In this document: one piece after another, positions 1 to 6,222 of the stretch
Numbering within the stretch: the first letter of the stretch is position 1
Layout of the letters: every line of letters begins with the position of its first letter
Program-made: the position numbers and the translations under genes
Assembly (NCBI GenBank): GCA_025057335.1
Contig: JANWXG010000065.1
Coordinates: forward strand, 1-11,058
Source of the DNA: a bacterium
GTDB lineage: Bacteria > Armatimonadota > HRBIN16
Direction of reading: 5' to 3'
DNA: 11,058 nucleotides
The notes under the pieces: model-generated
Told to the model about the DNA's origin: nothing
The model's database searches: none
Seen by the model: the letters and a program-made list of their open reading frames with translations, nothing else

Positions 1-141
1 AGAGGCTACGCCCTGCAACGCGCACTGCCCCTGTGCTTCTGGCATCGGGAAGACCCGCGTCAACCGTCGTTGTGGTCGATTGCAAGCGAAGCGGGGGACG
101 CACCGACAGCACAACTGTTATTGGTAAACCGTAAACCTTTG
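1..141. other. Unresolved window edge
   Basis: Several frames stay open to the window edge, so this stretch cannot be assigned. One plus-strand frame is open from base 1 to a TAG at 301-303, but its last 160 nt lie opposite the better-supported 82-aa minus gene. A minus-strand frame could start at an ATG at 148-146, overlapping the stop of that gene (ATGTTGA), and runs off the edge after 49 codons. Neither translation resembles a family I know. Confidence 0.3.
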
Positions 142-390
142 TCAACATTGCAGCACGTCGCGACACCGCTGTTGGACGCGACGCAACCACTTCCCGCCGT
201 GTTTAAGCCGACGCGCAGCTTTATACGCGCTCTGCTCTTCCAGAGCGAGGCGCAACCACAGCAACCCGTCGGGAATGTCACGCAGTGCTTGCTCAAGATC
301 TAGGAGCAGGAGGCGGTAGCCGATGTGGTAATCGTCAATGCGATCGTCTGGCACGTTCTCCAGCACGTCGGGTAGCTCTTCGTTTTCCAT
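142..390 (-). CDS. Small hypothetical protein, 82 aa
   Basis: I do not recognise the family. The predicted protein is small and soluber-looking: the first 22 residues are strongly acidic (MENEELPDVLENVPDDRIDD), followed by an amphipathic, Leu-rich stretch (about 24-50) and a basic tail rich in Arg and Lys (about 55-80). It has no signal peptide and no membrane segment. The case for a real gene rests on a strong GGAGGG at 397-402 spaced 6 nt from the ATG, a TATAAT box at 409-414, and plausible codon use (CTG, CGC, GAC, GAG). A competing plus-strand frame is open over the same bases but has no start signal of its own in view. The tRNA upstream on the same strand has its own promoter, so the gene need not be co-transcribed with it. 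Confidence 0.6.
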   Translation of the reverse strand: MENEELPDVLENVPDDRIDDYHIGYRLLLLDLEQALRDIPDGLLWLRLALEEQSAYKAARRLKHGGKWLRRVQQRCRDVLQC

Positions 391-396
391 AGCCGA

Positions 397-414
397 CCCT
401 CCACTGCTATTATA
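397..414 (-). promoter_or_regulatory. TATAAT -10 box and SD of the 82-aa gene
   Basis: On the minus strand a perfect TATAAT lies at 414-409, and GGAGGG at 402-397 sits 6 nt from the ATG at 390. A start point about 7 nt past the -10 would fall on the first bases of the SD, giving a leader of only about 12 nt. No convincing -35 is visible at 16-18 nt (AAAACG at 17 nt). Confidence 0.45.
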
Positions 415-418
415 CCGC

Positions 419-445
419 TTGACAGCTGGCGCGTTTTGCTATGAT
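419..445 (+). promoter_or_regulatory. Plus-strand promoter facing the tRNA antisense
   Basis: TTGACA at 419-424 is a perfect -35. TATGAT at 440-445 is a good -10 and is preceded by TGC (437-439), the extended -10 signature. The spacer is 15 nt, shorter than the usual 16-18, which lowers confidence. Only 4 nt separate it from the oppositely directed -10 at 409-414. Nothing convincing is encoded downstream on the plus strand before the tRNA antisense. Confidence 0.4.
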
Positions 446-538
446 GGAGCAGCCAACCTTCAGATTTGGCGACCCTGTCACGTTGGGGAACACCAGATGT
501 TGTGCTGCTGAGGGGTTAAGCGTAGCAGATGTAGATGG
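446..538 (+). other. Non-coding gap with a long imperfect stem
   Basis: No credible gene lies here. AGCAGCCAAC (448-457) can pair with GTTG-T-GCTGCT (499-509) in a 10-bp stem with one bulge. Inside it, GG..CCC (469-477) can face GGG..CC (484-494). I checked for signal recognition particle RNA, because GGAGCAGCCAA is reminiscent of its apical loop, but the required GGTCAGG/GGAAG elements are absent. It could be the leader of a small RNA driven by the promoter at 419-445, or simply the 3' flank of the tRNA transcript. Confidence 0.2.
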
Positions 539-611
539 CGCGCCCGGAGGGACTCGAACCCCCAACCCTCAGATCCGAAGTCTGATGCTCTGTCCATTGA
601 GCTACGGGCGC
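539..611 (-). tRNA. tRNA-Arg(UCG)
   Basis: Read on the minus strand, this 73-nt sequence folds into a complete cloverleaf. The acceptor stem is GCGCCCG/CGGGCGC with discriminator G. The D stem is GCTC/GAGC, the anticodon stem TCAGA/TCTGA with loop CTTCGGA, the variable loop has 5 nt, and the T stem is GGGGG/CCCTC with loop TTCGAGT. The anticodon at loop positions 3-5 is TCG, which reads CGA (and, depending on modification, other CGN) arginine codons. The 3' CCA is not encoded and must be added by nucleotidyltransferase. Confidence 0.95.
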
Positions 612-690
612 GCACTGCTATAGGGCGTTGTCCGTTCGCGACGACGCGTTGCAGAGCATCCTGCGTTCTGTGTGATGCTTAGCGATTCAG

Positions 691-719
691 ATTGTATCAC
701 ACCAGAGCACCGTTGTCAA
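691..719 (-). promoter_or_regulatory. Near-consensus promoter of tRNA-Arg
   Basis: On the minus strand TTGACA (719-714) and TACAAT (696-691) are separated by exactly 17 nt, close to the ideal housekeeping-sigma promoter. The predicted start near 684 leaves a leader of roughly 70 nt before the mature tRNA 5' end at 611, to be removed by RNase P. Strong promoters of this kind are expected for stable RNA genes. Confidence 0.8.
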
Positions 720-793
720 CTTGTTTGACTACGGTATGCAAGGGAGGTCGCATAGCATCCTCAAAACGGTATACAGGGCTTCCAGCGGTAGCA

Positions 794-818
794 TATCATA
801 CGGCATACATGATACAAT
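794..818 (+). promoter_or_regulatory. Extended -10 and dyad upstream of asnS
   Basis: TGATACAAT (810-818) is an extended -10 (TGN followed by TACAAT). The -35 position is poor (AGCATA at 17 nt). A perfect inverted repeat, TATCAT (794-799) and ATGATA (809-814) separated by 9 nt, overlaps the -10 and could bind a dimeric regulator. A start near 825 would put the SD GGAGG (826-830) at the extreme 5' end of the mRNA. An alternative -35-like TTGACT lies at 725-730 but lacks a good partner -10. Confidence 0.35.
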
Positions 819-842
819 GAGGTCTGGAGGTGGCTATGGACA

Positions 843-2231
843 ATGGTACCCTTTGTGCGAGTGAAGGATGCACTGCGAGCGCCCGTGGGAAGCCAGATGA
901 CCGTCAATGGTTGGGTGCGCACTCGGCGGGATGTGGGCAAAATCTCCTTCGCAGAGGTGAATGATGGCTCCTGCCTACGCAACATCCAGGTGGTCATTGA
1001 GGATGGTGTAGTCAGTCAAGAGGAGCTCTCGCACATCACGACGGGGGCGTGTATCTCAGTACAGGGTACTCTCGTCGAATCGCCTGCACCCGGACAGCCA
1101 GTAGAGCTCAAGGCGCATTCTATCGCCATTTTGGGCACTGCCGACGCGGCGACCTATCCACTTTCTAAGAAACGACACTCGTTCGAGTATCTGCGCGAAA
1201 TCGCGCATCTGCGCCTGCGTTCCAATACCTTTGGTGCGATGTTTCGTATCCGGAACACGCTCTCGTTCGCTATCCACAAATTCTTCCAGGAGCGCGGTTT
1301 CATCTACGTCCACACACCCATCATCACCACATCCGACTGCGAGGGTGCTGGCGCGATGTTCGGCGTCACCACGCTCGACCTGATGAACCTGCCGCGCACG
1401 CCCAACGGCGCGATAGACTACTCGCAGGATTTCTTTGGCAAGCCAGCCTTCCTCACCGTAAGTGGGCAGCTGGAAGCGGAAGCGTTTGCGCTCGCCTTCA
1501 CTAACGTCTACACCTTCGGACCTACCTTCCGCGCTGAAAACTCCAACACTCCACGCCACCTCGCTGAGTTCTGGATGGTGGAACCCGAAATGGCTTTCTG
1601 CGACCTCGACGGCAACCGCCAAATCGCGGAGGAGTTCCTCAAATACCTCATCGCTACTGTGCTCGATGAGTGCCACGAAGACCTAGAGCTGTTCAACAAG
1701 TGGATAGACAACACTGTTTTCTCCACGCTGGAACATGTATTGCACTCACCCTTCGAGCATATTACCTACACGGAAGCCATCCGATTACTTCAGGAGTCCG
1801 GGCAGAACTTCGAGTATCCCCCGCGCTGGGGAGCAGACATCCAGACCGAACACGAACGTTACCTCACCGAGACGCTGTTCAAGCGCCCAGTGGTGGTCAC
1901 GGACTACCCGAAAGAGATCAAAGCCTTCTACATGCGTCTCAACGACGACGAGAAGACCGTACGGGCGATGGACGTTTTGGTACCGCGCATCGGCGAGATT
2001 ATCGGCGGCAGCCAGCGCGAGGAACGATATGATGTGCTGCTGCGCCGCATCCGCGAAATGGGATTGGATGAGCGCAACTACTGGTGGTACTTAGACCTGC
2101 GTCGCTACGGCAGTGCGCCCCACTCGGGCTTTGGGCTGGGCTTCGAGCGGATGATGATGTTCGTCACAGGCATGAAGAACATTCGCGACGTCATTCCCTT
2201 CCCGCGCACGCCCGGCAACGCGGAGTTTTAG
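843..2231 (+). CDS. asnS: Asparaginyl-tRNA synthetase
   Basis: This cytoplasmic class II aminoacyl-tRNA synthetase joins asparagine to tRNA-Asn using ATP. At 462 aa it has the family's usual length. Residues about 17-100 form the OB-fold anticodon-binding domain (VNGWVRTRRD, then ISFAEVNDGS). The catalytic core follows: motif 2 with FRAEN at 229-233 and RHLAEFWMVEPE at 238-249, and motif 3 GFGLGFERMM at 429-438. The ending IPFPRTPGNAEF is typical of AsnRS rather than AspRS or archaeal-type AspRS. The ATG at 843 is the only in-frame start before the OB fold. Its SD GGAGG (826-830) is 12 nt away, rather far, and an out-of-frame ATG at 836 is better spaced. purB follows 46 nt after the stop, so the two are probably co-transcribed. 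A dedicated AsnRS suggests the cell charges tRNA-Asn directly rather than only by amidation of Asp-tRNA. Confidence 0.97.
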   Translation: MVPFVRVKDALRAPVGSQMTVNGWVRTRRDVGKISFAEVNDGSCLRNIQVVIEDGVVSQEELSHITTGACISVQGTLVESPAPGQPVELKAHSIAILGTADAATYPLSKKRHSFEYLREIAHLRLRSNTFGAMFRIRNTLSFAIHKFFQERGFIYVHTPIITTSDCEGAGAMFGVTTLDLMNLPRTPNGAIDYSQDFFGKPAFLTVSGQLEAEAFALAFTNVYTFGPTFRAENSNTPRHLAEFWMVEPEMAFCDLDGNRQIAEEFLKYLIATVLDECHEDLELFNKWIDNTVFSTLEHVLHSPFEHITYTEAIRLLQESGQNFEYPPRWGADIQTEHERYLTETLFKRPVVVTDYPKEIKAFYMRLNDDEKTVRAMDVLVPRIGEIIGGSQREERYDVLLRRIREMGLDERNYWWYLDLRRYGSAPHSGFGLGFERMMMFVTGMKNIRDVIPFPRTPGNAEF

Positions 2232-2277
2232 CAGAAGAGAAGATGTTACAGACCAACGAAGGTAGGAGCGAACACCC

Positions 2278-3570
2278 ATGATTGAGCGCTACACCCGCCC
2301 CGAAATGGCGAGAATCTGGCACCCGCAGCACCGCACGCAGAAGTGGTTGGAGGTGGAGCTAGCGGTCTGTGACGGGCTGGCAGAGTACGGTTACATCCCC
2401 CGCGAAGCAGCGCAGGTCATCCGTGAACGTGCCCGCTTCGACCTACAACGCATGGCGGAGCTAGAGAAGGAAACGCGCCACGACGTGATGGCGTTCGTGC
2501 GCAACGTGGAGGAAAACGTCGGCGCGGAAGGGCGGTACGTGCACTATGGGATTACCTCGTACGACGTGGTAGATACTGCGCTGGCTCTGCTGTTGCGAGA
2601 CTCCTGCGACCAGCTCCTCAGCCGTTGCCAACGTCTACGTGAGGTCATTGCTCGCCTTGCGAAAGAGCATAAGCACACCCCCATGATTGGGCGCACGCAC
2701 GGAGTGCACGCAGAACCCATCACCTTCGGCTTTAAGCTGGCGGGCTGGTACGACGAAATGGGGCGTAACCAGCAGCGACTGGAGTTCACCCGAGAGATGG
2801 TCAGCGTCGGCAAGATTTCGGGAGCAGTGGGTATCCACGCCAACGTAGACCCGCGCGTAGAGGAGTATGTGTGCGCCCAACTCGGCTTGAGACCTGCTCC
2901 TGCTTCCACACAGATTATTTCGCGTGACGTGCACGCCACCTACCTGAGCACGCTGAGCATCCTTGCCGCCTCGCTGGAGCGGTTCGCCACCGAGCTGCGT
3001 AACCTGCAACGTACAGAGATTCTGGAGGTGCAGGAGTACTTCGCCCCTGGGCAGACGGGTTCTTCCGCCATGCCCCACAAGCGCAACCCCTGGAACTGCG
3101 AAACGGTGTCGGGGCTGGCGCGTGTGGTGCGGGGATATCTCATCCCTGCCTTGGAGAACATCGCCACCTGGCACGAGCGCGACCTGACCAACTCCAGCGT
3201 GGAGCGCATTATCCTGCCCGATGCCAGCATCCTGGTGGACTGGATGCTCTGGAAGCTGACGGATATTTTGGAACACCTCGCCGTCTTTCCCGACAACATG
3301 ATGAGGAACCTGCAACAGCTGAGGGGACTGGTGTTCAGCGAACAAGTGATGCTCGCGCTGGTAAACAAAGGGCTCTCCCGCGAGCAAGCATACAAGCTGG
3401 TGCAGCGCAACGCTGCGAAAGCATGGGAGGGCGCCGATTTCCAGCAGTGTCTGAAGCAAGACGAAGAGGTACGTCGCCTCCTCCGCGAGGAAGAGATTGA
3501 CCAGTGTTTTGACCTGCAACATCATCTGCGCTATCTCGATGTCACCTTCCAGCGATTAGGCCTGGAGTAG
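2278..3570 (+). CDS. purB: Adenylosuccinate lyase
   Basis: This enzyme of purine biosynthesis releases fumarate from SAICAR (giving AICAR) and from adenylosuccinate (giving AMP). It belongs to the fumarase/aspartase superfamily and works as a cytosolic homotetramer with shared active sites. The 430 aa match the Bacillus/Thermotoga-type enzyme, and key residues fall at the same numbers as in Bacillus subtilis PurB: His68 (TRHDV), His89, the catalytic His141 in GRTHGVHAEP, the signature loop GSSAMPHKRNP at 261-271 with the catalytic serine (262/263) and Lys268, and Glu275. The GITSYDVVDT motif is at 91-100. The ATG has TAGGAG at 2263-2268, 9 nt upstream. It probably shares a transcript with asnS. 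Nothing appears truncated. Confidence 0.97.
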   Translation: MIERYTRPEMARIWHPQHRTQKWLEVELAVCDGLAEYGYIPREAAQVIRERARFDLQRMAELEKETRHDVMAFVRNVEENVGAEGRYVHYGITSYDVVDTALALLLRDSCDQLLSRCQRLREVIARLAKEHKHTPMIGRTHGVHAEPITFGFKLAGWYDEMGRNQQRLEFTREMVSVGKISGAVGIHANVDPRVEEYVCAQLGLRPAPASTQIISRDVHATYLSTLSILAASLERFATELRNLQRTEILEVQEYFAPGQTGSSAMPHKRNPWNCETVSGLARVVRGYLIPALENIATWHERDLTNSSVERIILPDASILVDWMLWKLTDILEHLAVFPDNMMRNLQQLRGLVFSEQVMLALVNKGLSREQAYKLVQRNAAKAWEGADFQQCLKQDEEVRRLLREEEIDQCFDLQHHLRYLDVTFQRLGLE

Positions 3571-3592
3571 CTGGGGCGAGCCTCAAGCCCAG
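3571..3592 (+). terminator. Weak stem-loop after purB, no U-tract
   Basis: CTGGGGC (3571-3577) can pair with GCCCAG (3587-3592) with one bulged G. It begins right after the purB stop, but no T-run follows, so a Rho-independent role is doubtful. The rest of the gap to gcvPB holds only the promoter at 3670-3699. Confidence 0.2.
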
Positions 3593-3669
3593 AAAGCAAC
3601 CGTGTTCTGCTGATAGGGTTGTTCAACGGGGCGCATCGTCGGGGCGTGTAGCCATCTCCCTCAGCGATA

Positions 3670-3699
3670 TTGCCTGCGCGTTTCTCCATATGCTATCAT
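3670..3699 (+). promoter_or_regulatory. Promoter of gcvPB-lipM
   Basis: TTGCCT (3670-3675) and TATCAT (3694-3699) are 18 nt apart, and TGC directly before the -10 (3691-3693) makes it an extended -10. The predicted start near 3706 lies upstream of the ATG at 3738 but downstream of the ATG at 3690, which supports the shorter protein. I see no glycine-riboswitch aptamer in the roughly 30-nt leader, which is too short to hold one. Confidence 0.5.
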
Positions 3700-3737
3700 T
3701 AAGGGTGGAAGAGTGCTACAAGCGACGGAGTCAGCAG

Positions 3738-5195
3738 ATGGAACCTTTGATATATGAGCTCTCTTCGCCAGGCAGATGCGGAGCGAACCTGCCAGCATGT
3801 GATGTCCCGGAACATCCACTCGAGGAGTGGCTGGGAGCAGAAAACCTGCGCGAGAGCCTTCCTCTACCTGAGGTCAGCGAGCTAGATGTCGTGCGCCATT
3901 TCACCCGTCTCTCCCAGCGCAACTACGGCATCGAGTTGGGCTTTTATCCGCTGGGGTCCTGCACGATGAAGTACAACCCGCGCGTGCATGAGAAGGTGGC
4001 TGCCCATCCCGGATGGACGCAGGTACATCCCCTGCAACCGCAATCCACGGTACAGGGAGCGTTGCAGCTGCTGTGGGAGATGCAGCAGTACTTAGGCGAA
4101 ATCGCAGGGATGGATGCGGTCACGTTGCAGCCCGCTGCGGGAGCACATGGCGAAATCCTCAGCCTCATGATGTTTAAGGCGTACCACGCCAGTCGGGGAG
4201 AAGCGGAACAGCGTAGGGTCGTACTGGTGCCCGACTCCGCACATGGCACAAACCCCGCTTCAGCAGCTTCCTGTGGCTTCACGGTGCGCACCTTACCCTC
4301 CGACGAACGCGGATGCATCGACCTGAAAGCGTTGCGTGAGGCGGTCGGAGCCGATACCGTTGGGTTGATGCTCACTAATCCGAACACACTAGGGCTGTTT
4401 GAGACTCACGTTCGCGAAGTATGTGAGGCGGTACATGAGGCGGGGGGGCTGGTATACTGTGATGGGGCGAACATGAACGCCCTGCTGGGTGTCGCCCGAC
4501 CAGGGGACATGGGGTTCGACGCAGTGCACTTCAACCTACACAAGACCTTCTCCACTCCACATGGAGGGGGCGGGCCGGGCGCAGGCGCCATCGCGGTCAA
4601 AGCCTTCCTAGAGCCTTTCCTGCCAGTACCTGTAGTCACACGACGCGAGGATGGCAGTTTCGCCCTAGACTACGACCGCCCCCAGAGTATCGGCAGAATC
4701 CACTCCTTCTACGGCAACTTCCTCAACATAGTGCGCGCCTACGCTTACATCCGCACGTTGGGCGCTGAGGGACTGCGGGCGGTCGCGGAGCACGCGGTGC
4801 TCAACGCGAACTACCTGCGCGTGCGTTTGCAACACCTCTTCCCTCCTGCATACGACCGCATGTGTATGCATGAGTGCGTGCTGACTGCACAGCGCTACAA
4901 GGCAGCCTACGGCGTGCGCGCGCTAGACATCGCTAAACGCCTTATCGACTACGGTTTCCACCCGCCCACCATCTACTTCCCGCTCATCGTGCCCGAGGCG
5001 CTGATGATCGAGCCGACGGAAACCGAGAGCGTGGAAACCTTGGACGCTTTCATCGAGGCTTTGCACCGTATCGCGGAAGAGGCGCGTGAGCATCCCGACC
5101 TGTTGCATGAGGCACCGCATACGACGCCTGTGCGCCGCTTAGACGAAGCTAAGGCGGCGAAGGAGCTATGTGTGTGCTGGCAACCTGGCGGCTGA
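3738..5195 (+). CDS. gcvPB: Glycine decarboxylase (P protein) subunit 2
   Basis: This is the PLP-binding half of the split glycine decarboxylase. With GcvPA it decarboxylates glycine and passes the aminomethyl group to lipoylated GcvH, the first step of the glycine cleavage system. The 485-aa length is normal for GcvPB. Landmarks are the opening ELSSPGRCGANLPACDVP, FYPLGSCTMKYNPR (about 69-82), DSAHGTNPASA (166-176), CDGANMNALLG (about 241-251) and HFNLHKTFSTPHGGGGPG (264-281), with Lys269 as the expected PLP lysine. I chose the ATG at 3738 because CGGAG lies 7 nt upstream at 3726-3730 and homologues start just before the ELSSPGR-like motif. An ATG at 3690 would add 16 residues but lies at the -10 box. 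gcvPA, usually the immediate upstream partner, is absent; purB is there instead. The 3' end overlaps the next gene by 28 nt. Confidence 0.95.
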   Translation: MEPLIYELSSPGRCGANLPACDVPEHPLEEWLGAENLRESLPLPEVSELDVVRHFTRLSQRNYGIELGFYPLGSCTMKYNPRVHEKVAAHPGWTQVHPLQPQSTVQGALQLLWEMQQYLGEIAGMDAVTLQPAAGAHGEILSLMMFKAYHASRGEAEQRRVVLVPDSAHGTNPASAASCGFTVRTLPSDERGCIDLKALREAVGADTVGLMLTNPNTLGLFETHVREVCEAVHEAGGLVYCDGANMNALLGVARPGDMGFDAVHFNLHKTFSTPHGGGGPGAGAIAVKAFLEPFLPVPVVTRREDGSFALDYDRPQSIGRIHSFYGNFLNIVRAYAYIRTLGAEGLRAVAEHAVLNANYLRVRLQHLFPPAYDRMCMHECVLTAQRYKAAYGVRALDIAKRLIDYGFHPPTIYFPLIVPEALMIEPTETESVETLDAFIEALHRIAEEAREHPDLLHEAPHTTPVRRLDEAKAAKELCVCWQPGG

Positions 5196-5974
5196 TTCAC
5201 GATGGAGCGGGCGATGCCGCCTGGAACATGGCGGTAGACGAGGCGATTTTGGAGGCGGTGCGCCTGGGCGAAGTGCCCCCTACGCTACGGTTCTACCGGT
5301 GGACAAGACCTGCTATCTCGCTCGGTCGGTCTCAGCAGTGGGCAAAAGTGATACACCTCGCCCACTGCTATCAGCGACACATCCCCGTGGTGCAACGCCT
5401 AACTGGCGGAAAGGCGGTGCTGCACGGACATGACCTCACCTTGTGCGCCGTCATCCCGCTACGCTGCTTGCTACCAGCACACCGCGTGAACGAAGTACAT
5501 CTTCGCATCGTCAACGCCTTGGCGAGAGGGTTGCATCGGCTCGGCATCGACGCTCGCCCTGCCCGTCACGCGGACCCGCACGCGTTGCATGGTACGCATG
5601 CGGGTTGCTTCGAATATGCCCTGCCCGGCGATCTGACCTCCTCGGAAGGTGTCAAACTGGTAGGGGGAGCGCAGTATCGGCGCGCGGAGGTCGTCATGGA
5701 GCAGATGAGCATTCCCGTAGAGCCGTTGCCAGAGAGGCTCCGAGGATGCCTGAAGCCATGGCGTGAACCTCCCCCTTCACCCTTGCAGGGGATACCTGTA
5801 GACGAGCTGATGCGCGCCATAGCGCAGGGCTTCGCGGACGAGTTTAGGGTCGAGTGGCAAGCTGCACTGCTCAGCGCTGCTGAGATCGATAGGGCACACC
5901 AGCTGGTGGACAAGTACTCCATCCCCCTACATGAATCGATGCTTGACACACCGGCTGAGCCGAGCTTCATATGA
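5168..5974 (+). CDS. lipM: LipM-like octanoyltransferase (LplA/LipB fold)
   Basis: This protein belongs to the biotin/lipoate protein ligase fold family (BPL/LplA/LipB). Visible motifs are RFYRWTRPAISLGRSQ (41-56), the RLTGGKAVLH substrate loop (77-86), a Cys at 147 in GCFEYALPGDLT, and the family's invariant Lys163 in KLVGGAQYRR. The Cys matches the acyl-thioester cysteine of LipM, and the 266-268 aa length leaves no room for the C-terminal accessory domain of lipoate ligases. I therefore favour transfer of octanoyl groups from acyl carrier protein to GcvH over ATP-dependent lipoate ligation; LipL or a short LplA remains possible. The gene overlaps gcvPB by 28 nt and is surely co-translated with it, fitting a role in lipoylating the glycine cleavage H protein. 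The ATG at 5168 is only 2 nt from GAAGGAG (5159-5165), while a GTG at 5174 is 8 nt away and may be the true start. Confidence 0.85.
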   Translation: MCVLATWRLIHDGAGDAAWNMAVDEAILEAVRLGEVPPTLRFYRWTRPAISLGRSQQWAKVIHLAHCYQRHIPVVQRLTGGKAVLHGHDLTLCAVIPLRCLLPAHRVNEVHLRIVNALARGLHRLGIDARPARHADPHALHGTHAGCFEYALPGDLTSSEGVKLVGGAQYRRAEVVMEQMSIPVEPLPERLRGCLKPWREPPPSPLQGIPVDELMRAIAQGFADEFRVEWQAALLSAAEIDRAHQLVDKYSIPLHESMLDTPAEPSFI

Positions 5975-5987
5975 ACGGTCAGCACTA

Positions 5988-6049
5988 CGGCTCACCAGCA
6001 GGTTCGCCCTCCAACCGAACACTTGGAGGGCGAGGCTCTCGCCGAGCCG
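5988..6049. repeat. Palindromic repeat A, copy 1
   Basis: CGGCTC (5988-5993) and GAGCCG (6044-6049) close a unit whose centre is a perfect 11-bp inverted repeat, TCGCCCTCCAA (6004-6014) with TTGGAGGGCGA (6023-6033), around an 8-nt loop. The same sequence recurs at 10853-10916 and as a half copy at 11001-11026. It lies between convergent genes, as REP-like elements often do. It is non-coding, although it reads as EGEAxAEP in one frame. Confidence 0.75.
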
Positions 6050-6093
6050 TTGGGGCGTACTGAAGTGCTCACTACAAGCGTACCTGCTCATAG

Positions 6094-6120
6094 TGCAGGC
6101 TCCAGCCTGTGCAGATTTTT
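6094..6120 (+). terminator. Terminator-like hairpin with T5 after lipM
   Basis: CAGGC (6096-6100) pairs with GCCTG (6105-6109) around TCCA, with two more outer pairs possible across a bulge, and TTTTT follows at 6116-6120. It is about 120 nt past the lipM stop on the plus strand. The stem is short and 6 nt separate it from the T-run. The rest of 5975-6222 holds repeat A and, at about 6117-6140, a stretch (TTCGCCGCGCTCAGGGTGA) resembling a decayed arm of repeat B. Confidence 0.4.
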
Positions 6121-6222
6121 CGCCGCGCTCAGGGTGAAGGGGGATCTCCAGCAGGACAGAACGTGGCGGGGGAGGCTGCGGCTACTTCTCGACTCAAATC
6201 AGAGGAAGAAAGGGAAGGGTGC

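Noticed and set aside
446..538. Possible signal recognition particle RNA
   Set aside because: GGAGCAGCCAA looks like part of helix 8, but the GGTCAGG and GGAAG elements needed beside it are missing.
441..623. A 60-codon plus-strand frame whose end reads GGTRTPNPQIRSL
   Set aside because: Its second half is the antisense translation of the tRNA-Arg gene, a well-known spurious ORF product.
1056..1676. A 206-codon minus-strand frame inside asnS
   Set aside because: It is an antisense shadow of the conserved AsnRS coding frame, with no start signal or family resemblance.
2635..3525. A 296-codon minus-strand frame inside purB
   Set aside because: High GC at third codon positions leaves the antisense frame open; purB opposite it has every catalytic motif.
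3571..3737. Glycine riboswitch before gcvPB
   Set aside because: The gap is short, the predicted leader is about 30 nt, and the aptamer's conserved helices are not visible.
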